64,000 nt of DNA from Nocardia sp. CDC159. GTDB taxonomy: Bacteria > Actinomycetota > Actinomycetes > Mycobacteriales > Mycobacteriaceae. The stretch covers positions 496,001 to 560,000 of the forward strand of contig NZ_JAMRXH010000001.1 in NCBI RefSeq assembly GCF_023740735.1, in the 5' to 3' direction. Each line of letters starts with the position of its first letter. The stretch's first letter is position 1. The notes under the pieces were generated by a model. That model did no database searches and was not told the origin of the DNA. It was given only the letters and a program-made list of their open reading frames with translations. Positions 49,328 through 56,921 of this stretch are shown one piece after another. The position numbers and the translations under genes are program-made.

Positions 49328-50688
49328 AGGGGCTGACGGCGCGTCGCAAGACGATCGTCCTGGTGACGTGCTGTCTGAGTCTGCTGATCTCGTCCATGGA
49401 CGCGACGATCGTCAATGTCGCGATTCCGACCATTCGGGAGCAGATGGACGCGCCGTTGCCCCGATTGCAGTGGATCGTCGACGTCTACACCCTCACCCTG
49501 GCCAGCCTGCTCATGCTGTCGGGCGCGGCGGCCGACCGGTTCGGCCGCCGTCGGGTGTTCCGCGTCGGATTGAGCACCTTCGCTCTCGGCTCGCTGCTGT
49601 GCAGTCTGGCGCCGAGTATCGAAATCCTCATCGGGGCGCGATTCGTGCAGGCGGTGGGCGGATCGATGCTCAACCCGGTGGCGATGTCGATCATCACCAC
49701 CGTGTTCACCGGCAAGGTCGAGCGCGCCCGCGCGGTCGGGGTGTGGGGTGCGGTGGTCGGCATCTCCACGGCCCTGGGGCCGATGGTCGGGGGCGGGCTG
49801 ATCGAGGTACTGGGGTGGCAGTCGGTGTTCTGGATCAATCTGCCGATCTGCGCCGCGGCGCTGATTCTCACCACCGTGTATGTGCCGGAGTCGAAGTCGG
49901 CGACCGCACGGGGCATCGATCCGATCGGTCAGGTGCTGGCCATCGTGGTGATGTTCACCTTCGTCTTCGGTTTGATCGAGCACCGGCCGGTGGTCTTCGC
50001 GGCGACGGCGGTGGCGCTGGGCGGATTCGTCTGCTACGAGGCGCGGCATCGGTCGCCGTTCATCGATCTGCGCTTCTTCCGCAGTATTCCCTTCGCCGCC
50101 GCCACGGTGACGGCGGTGTGCGCGTTCGCGGGGCTGGGCGCGTTCCTGTTCAGCGCGTCGCTGTATCTGCAAGGGACGCGGCACTTTTCGGCGGTGCACA
50201 CCGGTCTGCTGTATCTGCCGATGGCGGCGGGGGTACTGGTCTTTTCGCCGCTGTCGGGACGGCTGGTGGGCCGCTACGGCACCCGGCCCTCGCTGCTGGC
50301 CTCGGGCACGCTGATGGCGGCGGCCGCGGTCATGCTCACCACGCTGCGACCGGACACGCCGGTGTGGCAGCTGATAATCATGTTCGCCACCTTCGGCATG
50401 GGCTTCGGCCTGGTCAACGCGCCCATCACCACCGCCGCGGTGAGCGGGATGCCGCTGGACCGGGCGGGTGCGGCCGCGGCGGTGGCCTCCACCAGTCGGC
50501 AAGTGGGCGTGAGTCTGGGTGTGGCATTGTGTGGGCTGTTGACGGGCGCGAGCCTGTGGTGGGTGCTGGCCGGGCTGGCGATGGGCATCGTCGCCCTGGG
50601 CGTGGCCGCCAACACCCGGTGGGCCGCACGTTCGCGCGACCGGGTCGCTCCCTTGCTCGAACAGAAGGTGCCCGCCCATGCCGGATGA
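49312..50688 (+). CDS. MFS drug efflux transporter (DHA2/EmrB type)
   Basis: A 458-residue protein with 13-14 helices. LLISSMDATIVNVAIPTIREQM (motif D1), RFGRRRVFRVGLS (motif A) and ARFVQAVGGSMLNPVAMSI mark the 14-helix drug:proton antiporter group. The GTG start has no ribosome site and lies within a palindrome, so the message is probably leaderless and repressed by the MarR protein encoded by the next gene, which it overlaps by 11 bases. Confidence 0.87.
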   Translation: MITTVEGLTARRKTIVLVTCCLSLLISSMDATIVNVAIPTIREQMDAPLPRLQWIVDVYTLTLASLLMLSGAAADRFGRRRVFRVGLSTFALGSLLCSLAPSIEILIGARFVQAVGGSMLNPVAMSIITTVFTGKVERARAVGVWGAVVGISTALGPMVGGGLIEVLGWQSVFWINLPICAAALILTTVYVPESKSATARGIDPIGQVLAIVVMFTFVFGLIEHRPVVFAATAVALGGFVCYEARHRSPFIDLRFFRSIPFAAATVTAVCAFAGLGAFLFSASLYLQGTRHFSAVHTGLLYLPMAAGVLVFSPLSGRLVGRYGTRPSLLASGTLMAAAAVMLTTLRPDTPVWQLIIMFATFGMGFGLVNAPITTAAVSGMPLDRAGAAAAVASTSRQVGVSLGVALCGLLTGASLWWVLAGLAMGIVALGVAANTRWAARSRDRVAPLLEQKVPAHAG

Positions 50689-51097
50689 CTCCCCCACCCC
50701 CGACGAGGTCTGGCGGCTGCTGACCCATCTGGTGATGGACACCCGCGACACCTGGAAGCGGGCGGTCATCGAGCGAACGGGCCTGCCCTTCAGCAGGATT
50801 CGTGTGCTGCGCCGACTGCGCTCGGGCCCGATGACGTTGCAGCAGCTGGCGCAGGCGGCGACCATGGACGCCCCCGCCACCACGGTCACCGTCAACGATC
50901 TCGAGGAGCGCGGACTGGTGGTGCGCGCGATCGACCCGGGCAACCGGCGCTCCAAACTGGTGTCGATCACCGATGCGGGGCGCGCGGTGGTGGCCGAGGC
51001 GGCCGCGACGCCCGATCCGGCTCCCGAACCGCTGGCGGCGTTGCCCCCCAGGGACTTACGGGCGCTGCGGGATCTGCTCCGCAAGCTCGAGCACTGA
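50678..51097 (+). CDS. MarR-family repressor
   Basis: A 139-residue winged-helix protein. LPFSRIRVLRRLRSGPMTLQQLAQAATMDAPATTVTVNDLEERGLVVRAIDPGNRRSKLVSITDAGRAVV is the MarR DNA-binding region with the wing (DPGNRRSKLV). It probably binds the palindrome at 49302-49327 and releases it when a toxic ligand is bound. It is co-translated with the MFS gene. Confidence 0.88.
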   Translation: MPDDSPTPDEVWRLLTHLVMDTRDTWKRAVIERTGLPFSRIRVLRRLRSGPMTLQQLAQAATMDAPATTVTVNDLEERGLVVRAIDPGNRRSKLVSITDAGRAVVAEAAATPDPAPEPLAALPPRDLRALRDLLRKLEH

Positions 51098-51116
51098 AAT
51101 GATCACCGCGCGCACA

Positions 51117-51629
51117 CTATTCGGGCTGGGACGCCAGGGCCGCGCGCACCTGTTCGACCACGGCGTCGACGCCCGCGGTGCCGTCGACGGTGATACCCGG
51201 CTCGTCGGGTGTCGGCGGCTCGAGGGCGGCCAGCTGGGATTCCAGCAGCTGCACCTTCATGAAATGCCCGGTGCGCACGGTCAATCGGCGTTCCAGCTCC
51301 GCGCGCGGCACATCCAGGTAGACCAGGAACAGATCCGGCGCGGCCGCGCGCAGCCGATCGCGATAGCGGCGCTTGAGCGCCGAGCAGGTGACCACGCCAC
51401 CACGGCCGCGGCGGGCGACGAGCCAGTCGGCGATGGCGTCCAGCCAGGGCGCGCGGTCGGCGTCGTCGAGGGGGGTTCCGGCGGACATCTTCGCCACATT
51501 CGCCGCGGGGTGGAAGTCGTCCCCCTCCGCGTACTCCACGCCGAGCGCGGCCGCCAGGCGCACCCCCACGGTCGTCTTCCCGGCTCCGGACACGCCCATC
51601 ACGGCGATCGGTCGTCGAATTTCGCCCAT
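51117..51629 (-). CDS. gntK: Gluconokinase
   Basis: A 170-residue P-loop kinase of the usual GntK length. AVMGVSGAGKTTVG is the Walker A motif; EGDDFHPAANVAKMSAGTPLDDADRAPWLDAIADW, VTCSALKRRYRDRLR and RTGHFMKVQLLESQLAALEPP are GntK signatures. It makes 6-phosphogluconate from gluconate and ATP, feeding the pentose phosphate pathway, which also yields the sedoheptulose 7-phosphate used for heptose. It stands alone. Confidence 0.9.
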   Translation of the reverse strand: MGEIRRPIAVMGVSGAGKTTVGVRLAAALGVEYAEGDDFHPAANVAKMSAGTPLDDADRAPWLDAIADWLVARRGRGGVVTCSALKRRYRDRLRAAAPDLFLVYLDVPRAELERRLTVRTGHFMKVQLLESQLAALEPPTPDEPGITVDGTAGVDAVVEQVRAALASQPE

Positions 51630-51667
51630 ACCCCGACAGTAGCCACGGCTGCTCTAGGCTCGACAGC

Positions 51668-52150
51668 GTGACCGAGGAGATTACCCCGGAATGGGCACCG
51701 AGCGGGTCGGGCTTCGAATTGGGCACCGACGGACCGCGCGTGATCATGGTCGGCGTCGACGGTTCCGACTCCTCGTGGCGCGCCGCCGCCTACGCCGCCG
51801 GGCTCGCCCGCCGCCAGAACGCCCTGCTGACAATCGTTTACGTGCAGCCCTACATGGCGATGGCGGGCGCCTACGGCGCGGATGTGCAGGGGGTCACCCA
51901 GGAGGTGGCCGAGGATCTGGCGCGCGAGATCCACGACCACGCCGAGCGCGTCAAGGATGTTTTCCAGGGTCGCTGGAAATTCCTGACCCGCCGCGGGGAC
52001 GCCTTCACCGGATTGGCCGAGGCGGCCGACGAGCTCAAGGCGGACATGGTGGTGGTCGGCGCGTCGGAGAAGACGGGTCACCGCCTCATCGGCTCGGTGG
52101 CGGTACGGTTGGTCAAGGCCGGACGCTGGCCGGTGACCGTCGTTCCCTGA
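51668..52150 (+). CDS. Universal stress protein (UspA family)
   Basis: A 160-residue single-domain USP. VIMVGVDGSDSSWRAAAYAAGLARRQNALLTIVYV opens the fold and MVVVGASEKTGHRLIGSVAVRLVKAGRWPVTVVP is the ATP-loop end; the canonical GxxGSVSxxL motif is changed to GHRLIGSVAVRL. GTG 51668 has TAGGCT seven bases before it, as in a leaderless message. It is followed by the DoxX gene. Confidence 0.85.
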   Translation: MTEEITPEWAPSGSGFELGTDGPRVIMVGVDGSDSSWRAAAYAAGLARRQNALLTIVYVQPYMAMAGAYGADVQGVTQEVAEDLAREIHDHAERVKDVFQGRWKFLTRRGDAFTGLAEAADELKADMVVVGASEKTGHRLIGSVAVRLVKAGRWPVTVVP

Positions 52151-52170
52151 GGACCAACGGGCACGTCCGC

Positions 52171-52195
52171 GTTTGGCGCGCACAACTGCGGGAAC
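52171..52195 (+). promoter_or_regulatory. SigF-like promoter of the DoxX-repeat gene
   Basis: GTTT (52171-52174), 15 bp, GGGAAC (52190-52195). The -10 lacks the usual T/C at position four. The leader would be about 28 bases. Confidence 0.4.
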
Positions 52196-52230
52196 TCGCC
52201 GAAACAGCCATCGAGGAAAGGGTTCTTGTC

Positions 52231-53370
52231 ATGTTGATCCGCCGACTGGCCCGCCCGCTGCTGGCCACCGCCTTCGTCGTCGACGGGGTGGACACGCTGA
52301 TGCATCCCGAGCCACGGGCGAAGGCCGCCACCGCGCTGGTCTCCCAAGGCGAGCAGAAGCTGCCGGAGCAGGTAGCCGCCAAACTCCCGTCCGATCCCGG
52401 CAAGGTCGTCCGCATCAATGCCGCGGCGCAGGTCGGCGCCGGGGTGCTGCTGGCGCTGGGCCGGATGCCGCGATTGTCGGCGCTGGTGCTGGCCGCCACG
52501 GTCGTGCCCGCGACCGTCACCGAGCAGGACTTCTGGAATGAGCAGGATCCGGCCCGCCGCGACGCGAAGCGGGTGGCGTTCCTGAAGGATCTGGGCCTGC
52601 TGGGCGGGCTGATGATCGCCGCGGCCGATACCGAGGGCAAACCGTCGCTGGGCTGGCGCGGTCGCCGGGCCGCCCGCAAGGCGGCCGCCGCCCTCCCGTT
52701 CGGCGCCACCGCGAGCGATACGCTGCGAGATCGCTTGGCACAACAGGCCTCTCGCGGCCGCGAGCTGGCCGAGGTGGCCGCCGAGAAGGGCGCCGAAATC
52801 ACGGAGGTGGCCCGCCACCGCGGCGCGGAGCTGGTGGAGACCGTGCAGGATCGCGGCCCCGACTGGGCCGAGGCGGCCAAGAAGCGCGGAGCGCACCTGG
52901 TCGAAATCGCCCAGGACCGCGGCCCCGAACTCGCCGAAGCCGCCAAGAAACGCGGAGCGCACCTGGTCGAAATCGCCCAGGACCGCGGCCCCGAACTCGC
53001 CGAAGCCGCCAAGAAACGCGCCGCCCACCTGGCCGAACTCGCCCAGGAACGTGGCTCGGAGTTCGCCGACCGCGCCCAGTCCCGCGGTTCGGACCTCGCC
53101 GAACTCGCCTCCGACCGCGGCACCCAACTCACCGGCCGCGCCCGCCGCCGCGCCGTCAAACTCGCCGACAAGGCCGAGGCCCGCGCCGCCAAACTCGCCG
53201 AACTGGCCGAGGAGGCCCAGGCCCGCAGCGCCGAACTGGCCGCCCAAGCCCAAACCCGCACCACCAAACTCACCAAACAGGCCAAGTCCCGCGGCGCCCA
53301 CCTCGCCGACCGCGCCCAGTCCCGCACCGAGGACCTGGCCGACACCGCCCGCACCCGCCTCCACCGCTAA
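52231..53370 (+). CDS. DoxX-family protein with long 11-residue repeat tail
   Basis: A 379-residue protein. Residues 1-155 are DoxX-like, with four hydrophobic segments (LARPLLATAFVVDGVDTL, INAAAQVGAGVLLALGRM, LSALVLAATVVPATV, LGLLGGLMIAAADTEG). From about 175 to 375 the chain repeats an 11-residue unit, roughly RGxxLxExAxx, some 17 times; this spacing gives a long amphipathic helix. Two 66-bp units (52885-52950 and 52951-53016) are identical, a sign of recent expansion. ATG 52231 follows AAAGGG. The tail could lie along a membrane or lipid surface. Confidence 0.8.
   Translation: MLIRRLARPLLATAFVVDGVDTLMHPEPRAKAATALVSQGEQKLPEQVAAKLPSDPGKVVRINAAAQVGAGVLLALGRMPRLSALVLAATVVPATVTEQDFWNEQDPARRDAKRVAFLKDLGLLGGLMIAAADTEGKPSLGWRGRRAARKAAAALPFGATASDTLRDRLAQQASRGRELAEVAAEKGAEITEVARHRGAELVETVQDRGPDWAEAAKKRGAHLVEIAQDRGPELAEAAKKRGAHLVEIAQDRGPELAEAAKKRAAHLAELAQERGSEFADRAQSRGSDLAELASDRGTQLTGRARRRAVKLADKAEARAAKLAELAEEAQARSAELAAQAQTRTTKLTKQAKSRGAHLADRAQSRTEDLADTARTRLHR
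52885..53016 (+). repeat. Identical 66-bp tandem duplication
   Basis: Two copies, 52885-52950 and 52951-53016, are identical base for base. Each codes two 11-residue units of the DoxX-protein tail. Confidence 0.85.
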
Positions 53371-53381
53371 CCCAAACCCCA

Positions 53382-53416
53382 AGGAGGGCGGCCGGTCTCG
53401 AACCGGCCGCCCTCCT
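53382..53416. terminator. Strong bidirectional terminator hairpin
   Basis: AGGAGGGCGGCCGGT (53382-53396) and ACCGGCCGCCCTCCT (53402-53416) form a perfect 15-bp stem with a 5-base loop, 12 bases after the DoxX stop and before the convergent Ddn-like gene end. Confidence 0.82.
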
Positions 53417-53531
53417 CACGTATCCACTTTCCATTCAGCCCCCTCGATTCCCCGCCAGCGCAGCGCTCAGTTCCGTCGCCAGCGCAGCCCCCGATTCCCT
53501 TGCCCCGGGCGCCCAGCGCCCGGGGCAAGGG

Positions 53532-54011
53532 TCAAATGCGTGTCAGCTCGAACAGGCGAAACTCGCGAGGGCGGGCGAGGCGGGCCTCCATGGTGTAGCC
53601 GGGCCAGTACGCCACGGCGCGCTCCCATGCGGCCGCCCGCTCGGGGCCGGTGAGGCGGCGGACGCGGACCTTGAAACGCTCTCCCCCGCTGTGCAGTTCG
53701 GCGTGGTCTGCGGCGTTGAGGTTGGCCGACCAGGCCGGGTGTTTCGGGCGGCCCCAGTTCGAGCCGACCAGCAGGTAGGTGTCGGGACCGTCGGGGACGT
53801 AGAGCAGTGCGACCGTACGGGGCAGGCCGGATTTGCGGCCGAGGACGGTGAGTTCGATCGAGGGCAGACCGGCCAGATCCAGGACGCCGCGGCGGCCGCG
53901 GGTCAGGCGGCGGACGAGGCGCTCGAGCAGCACGATCGCGGGCGCCGCCCGCATCACCAGCGGGCGGCGCGCAATGGCCCGACCTAGCGCGGGCAAGGGA
54001 TTCCTCGGCAC
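53532..54011 (-). CDS. Ddn/nitroreductase-family deazaflavin (F420)-binding protein
   Basis: A 159-residue split-barrel protein. IELTVLGRKSGLPRTVALLYVPDGPDTYLLVGSNWGRPKHPAWSANLNAADHAELHSGGERFKVRVRRLTGPERAAAWERAV is the pattern of the F420-dependent Ddn family, where TxGRKSGxPR binds the cofactor. Substrate unknown. The GTG 54011 has TACGGT about seven bases upstream and no ribosome site, which suggests a leaderless message. Confidence 0.85.
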   Translation of the reverse strand: MPRNPLPALGRAIARRPLVMRAAPAIVLLERLVRRLTRGRRGVLDLAGLPSIELTVLGRKSGLPRTVALLYVPDGPDTYLLVGSNWGRPKHPAWSANLNAADHAELHSGGERFKVRVRRLTGPERAAAWERAVAYWPGYTMEARLARPREFRLFELTRI

Positions 54012-54056
54012 GAATCAACCGTAGCGGCACACCGTTTCGGCACCATCGCCGCCCGG

Positions 54057-54248
54057 TTACCGCGCCGAGACCCCGGCATCCCGGATGATCTCGAGCACCT
54101 CGGAGTGCGGCAGCGACGAGGTGACCGTGATCGTCTCCGACCCCGGGTCCACGTCCACCCCGCTCGTGGTGTCCAAACGACGCAGCGTGCGCTCGGCGAG
54201 GTCGGCGTCGGTGGCGAATTCCGGCAATTCGAAGGTGTAGGTGCTCAT
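54057..54248 (-). CDS. Small HMA-like protein without metal site
   Basis: A 63-residue protein. YTFELPEFATDADLAERTLRRLDTTSGVDVDPGSETITVTSSLPHSEVLEIIRDAG has the beta-alpha-beta-beta-alpha-beta pattern of heavy-metal-associated domains, but the CxxC loop is absent, so it should not carry copper. ATG 54248 follows GGGAG. Its promoter shares a palindrome with the divergent membrane-protein gene. Confidence 0.6.
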   Translation of the reverse strand: MSTYTFELPEFATDADLAERTLRRLDTTSGVDVDPGSETITVTSSLPHSEVLEIIRDAGVSAR

Positions 54249-54284
54249 GAGATCTCCCAGGCTCGAGGGGCGTTCGTGGATCGC

Positions 54285-54338
54285 ATAGCACGTCCGCGTG
54301 TCGTCAAACCTTGGTTTGACCGGCTCGCCAGCGGGCAT
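54285..54338. promoter_or_regulatory. Divergent SigF-type promoters on a shared palindrome
   Basis: GTCAAACC (54303-54310) and GGTTTGAC (54313-54320) form a perfect inverted repeat that supplies a GTTT to both strands. Plus strand: GTTT 54314-54317, 15 bp, GGGCAT 54333-54338. Minus strand: GTTT 54309-54306, 15 bp, TGCTAT 54290-54285. The plus copy is the better match. Confidence 0.52.
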
Positions 54339-54382
54339 TGCCGGGACATAACGTCCAACAACGTTGGGAATTGGGAACTGTC

Positions 54383-54793
54383 ATGATCGTACTCATCGGG
54401 TTGATCGTTCTGATCGCCGCGGTGATCGTCGGCGTCGCCGCCGTGGTGGCGAATTCCGGCGACGCTCACCTGCTGTCGAGCGACTTCACCGTCTTCAACC
54501 AGCATTTCGCGCCCTCGCAGGGCGAGCTGTTCGCCGCGGGCATCGCGCTCGGCGCCGTCGGCATGCTCGGCCTGGCCCTGCTGCTGGCCGGAGGACTCTC
54601 CTCGGCACGGCGGCACGCGCAGATCCGCCGCGAACTACGCCAGTCCCGGCGCGAGATGAATGCCGCGCGTAAGGATCTCGCGAACACCCCGCCGCCGCCG
54701 TCACCCGCGCAGCAGCCGGTGTGGTCCCGCAACCCATTCCTGCGGCGCCCATCCGGCAATCAGCCGCCCCGCGGCGCCCAACCGCAACCCTGA
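54383..54793 (+). CDS. Two-helix membrane protein with charged tail
   Basis: A 136-residue protein. Helices IVLIGLIVLIAAVIVGVAAVVAN and LFAAGIALGAVGMLGLALLLAGGL are followed by a basic coiled stretch (RRHAQIRRELRQSRREMNAARKDL) and a proline-rich end. It resembles LapA-domain-like small proteins in layout, but I would not assign the family. ATG 54383 follows GGGAAC. The DUF6131 gene is 18 bases downstream. Confidence 0.65.
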   Translation: MIVLIGLIVLIAAVIVGVAAVVANSGDAHLLSSDFTVFNQHFAPSQGELFAAGIALGAVGMLGLALLLAGGLSSARRHAQIRRELRQSRREMNAARKDLANTPPPPSPAQQPVWSRNPFLRRPSGNQPPRGAQPQP

Positions 54794-54811
54794 CCACGCA
54801 CGGAGCACATC

Positions 54812-54967
54812 ATGATCATCCTCGGCATCATCCTCATCATCGCGGGCTACCTGCTCGGCATCGGAATCCTGACCACCCTCGGCATCATCCTCGCGGTGGT
54901 CGGCGCGGTCCTCGCCCTGCTCGGCGGCATCGGCCGCCCGGTCGGCGGACGCCGCTGGTACTACTAG
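54812..54967 (+). CDS. DUF6131 hydrophobic microprotein (51 aa)
   Basis: A 51-residue protein that is almost entirely hydrophobic: IILGIILIIAGYLLGIGILTTLGIILAVVGAVLALLGGIG, then a short basic end GGRRWYY. This is the DUF6131 pattern of actinobacteria. ATG 54812 has CGGAG ten bases upstream. It lies in the same operon as the two-helix protein. Function unknown; such proteins often accompany envelope stress genes. Confidence 0.75.
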   Translation: MIILGIILIIAGYLLGIGILTTLGIILAVVGAVLALLGGIGRPVGGRRWYY

Positions 54968-54972
54968 CGACC

Positions 54973-55054
54973 CGGAAATCGGTGATCGCCTTCGCGACGG
55001 CCACGGGCCGATCGAGCAGCAATAGCCCGTAGACGTCGTCGATTCGAACCACAC
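54973..55054 (-). pseudogene. Relic A: C-terminus of an alpha/beta hydrolase
   Basis: The minus strand reads VRIDDVYGLLLLDRPVAVAKAITDF, the end of an alpha/beta hydrolase. This 82-bp stretch aligns without gaps to 55223-55304, with most bases identical. It lacks the rest of the gene and has no stop at the expected place. Confidence 0.6.
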
Positions 55055-55089
55055 GGCCCCGGCTGGCAGCCTGCCAGCCGGGGCCGTGT
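55051..55089. terminator. 18-bp stem hairpin
   Basis: ACACGGCCCCGGCTGGCA (55051-55068) and TGCCAGCCGGGGCCGTGT (55072-55089) pair perfectly around a 3-base loop. It would end transcription from the DUF6131 operon. Confidence 0.7.
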
Positions 55090-55107
55090 CACGTCACCCG
55101 GAGGAAG

Positions 55108-55170
55108 GTGGACCGAGTGGAGCTGCGTCAGCTGCGATACTTCGGCGTGGTGGCCGCGACACGCCACTGC
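55108..55170 (+). pseudogene. N-terminal relic of a LysR-type regulator
   Basis: GTG-led frame with GGAGGAAGG upstream reads VELRQLRYFGVVAATRH, the start of a LysR helix-turn-helix domain, then continues into unrelated sequence. The remaining 270 or so residues are gone. Confidence 0.65.
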
Positions 55171-55212
55171 AGGCGCTGTTCGGCTGACCGATCCACACGG
55201 GGCCAATCGGCC

Positions 55213-55340
55213 TCAACCGAGCAGGAAATCGCTCATCGCCGTCGTCATTGCCTCGGGCCGATCGAGCATCGACAGCACATGGGCGTCATCGATTTCGACC
55301 ACACGATCCGGCGTGAGCTGCTGCTGGCGATGTTGTGCGC
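55213..55340 (-). pseudogene. Relic B: C-terminus of an alpha/beta hydrolase
   Basis: The minus strand reads LTPDRVVEIDDAHVLSMLDRPEAMTTAMSDFLLG and a stop at 55213, the typical end of an alpha/beta hydrolase with the catalytic histidine replaced or lost (IDDAH). It is a paralogue of relic A. Upstream frame content up to about 55527 is not recognisable. Confidence 0.6.
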
Positions 55341-55606
55341 TCTCGAGGGGGCGTTCATCCTGAGCCGTACGCTCCGCTCGCCCGCTCCCCTCCATGCGGC
55401 CGGGCGAGCCATGACCGCCCACCTCGAGAGCGCACTCACCGCATCCTCGGTCAGGGTCCGTCCGCGAGGCATGCACCCAGGATGACCCGCGCGCGGCCGG
55501 TCGAAAAGACCGAAGGACCAGGGGCACTCGGATGTCAAGCGGCCGGACGAGATATATCTTGCCTGTTTCGTCCGTATTGCCGGAATGTTACGGATACCCT
55601 GTCCGC

Positions 55607-56041
55607 ATGCTGTCGATCTGCGCGGTCCGATCCGGCGAAGATCCGTTCTACGCGATCAACTCCGATGTCCCGCACGAGGATTGCACCCATCTGACCTGCC
55701 GCCTGGACCACCGCGCCCACGACACCACCCACCGCGTCACCGCCGCCGGACTCGCCCACCTCATGCTCGCCCTGCCCGCCGACGAGCTGTCCGCGCTGGG
55801 CCCCGGCGACACCGATGACCTCGCGGTGGGCATGCCCGCCGGAACCCGCATCGCGGGCGGCCACGGCCGGTCCCGCCGGATGCGCCACGCCGCCGCGCTC
55901 GTCACCCCTCCCGACGCGCCGCCGTACGCGCTGGCGGTCTGCTACACCGGCCCGCTGGCCAATGGTCGCGCCACCGGCGACCCCGCCACCCGCCTGCTGG
56001 CCCGGATCGCGGCCCAGGTGTGGTCGCTGCGCCGCGGTTAG
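55607..56041 (+). CDS. Hypothetical protein, possible serine-hydrolase (beta-lactamase fold) fragment
   Basis: A 144-residue protein. THRVTAAGLAHLMLALPADELSALGPGDTDDLAVGMPAGTRIAGGHGRSRRMRHAAALVTPPDAPPYALAVCYTGPL is reminiscent of the second half of class A beta-lactamase-like proteins, where AGTRIAxKTG would hold the active-site KTG; here it reads GHGR, so activity is doubtful. TACCCT six bases before the ATG fits a leaderless message. It could also be a separate small family. Confidence 0.5.
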   Translation: MLSICAVRSGEDPFYAINSDVPHEDCTHLTCRLDHRAHDTTHRVTAAGLAHLMLALPADELSALGPGDTDDLAVGMPAGTRIAGGHGRSRRMRHAAALVTPPDAPPYALAVCYTGPLANGRATGDPATRLLARIAAQVWSLRRG

Positions 56042-56142
56042 GACCGGCCGAGGCGCTCCACCGATGCGAGCCGACCTCGGGCGTGCGATGCTGCCTTTCG
56101 GACGTGTCCACCCGCCCGCGATCTCCGAGGTATCGAAGCACC

Positions 56143-56919
56143 ATGCCCACCGCCCCGCTCGTCCTGCTGCACGGCGTCGGCATGTCCGCGCGCGTGTGGG
56201 ACGAGATCAGCCCCGCCCTGTCCCGGCGCCACCCGGTCTTCGCGCCGACCATGCTCGGCCATCGCGGTGGTCCGCCCGCCGCGAGGCAGCCGGTCGCGAT
56301 CGCGGATCTGGTCACCGACATCGAGCGGCGCATGGACGAACGAGGCTGGGAGACGGCGCATTTCGCAGGGAACTCGCTCGGCGGCTGGGTCGCGATCGAG
56401 CTGGCCCGGCGCGGCCGGGCCCGCAGCGTCTGTGCCCTCTCCCCCGCCGGTTTCTGGACCGCCCGCGGCCACGGCCACACCACCGGCATCGCGACCATCG
56501 AACAGCTCGCCGCCTTCACCCGGCTCACCCGCCCGCTCGCACCGATCGGCCTGCTGTCGGCGACCGTGCGCCGGATCGCGTTGCAGGACATCATCGAACA
56601 CGGTGACCGCGTCCCGCCGCGCCGGGCCCTGGCCATCGCCGACGATCTGCTCGACTGCGCCGCCCTGCACGATGTGCTGGCCACCACCGAACAGATCGAA
56701 CCACTGGATCCGTCGCCGTGCCCGATCACGCTGGCCTGGTCCGCCCGCGACCGCATCCTGCCGATCTCGGTCAATGCGGCGATCGCCCGACAACGCCTGC
56801 CCCGAGCCGATTTCGAGATCCTGGCCGGGGCCGGTCACGTGCCCATGCTCGATGTGCCACGGCGGGTGACGCGCGCGATCCTCGATACCGTCGCCCGCGC
56901 CGACCGGCACACCGAATAG
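56143..56919 (+). CDS. Alpha/beta hydrolase
   Basis: A 258-residue enzyme with LVLLHGVGMSARVWD (oxyanion HG), AHFAGNSLGGWVAIELA (nucleophile serine), LAWSARDRILP (aspartate) and GAGHVPMLD (histidine). It is a complete, soluble hydrolase of the broad epoxide-hydrolase/esterase group; the substrate cannot be named. ATG 56143 has only a weak upstream GAGG. It ends two bases before the convergent ceramidase gene. Confidence 0.85.
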   Translation: MPTAPLVLLHGVGMSARVWDEISPALSRRHPVFAPTMLGHRGGPPAARQPVAIADLVTDIERRMDERGWETAHFAGNSLGGWVAIELARRGRARSVCALSPAGFWTARGHGHTTGIATIEQLAAFTRLTRPLAPIGLLSATVRRIALQDIIEHGDRVPPRRALAIADDLLDCAALHDVLATTEQIEPLDPSPCPITLAWSARDRILPISVNAAIARQRLPRADFEILAGAGHVPMLDVPRRVTRAILDTVARADRHTE

Positions 56920-56921
56920 CC

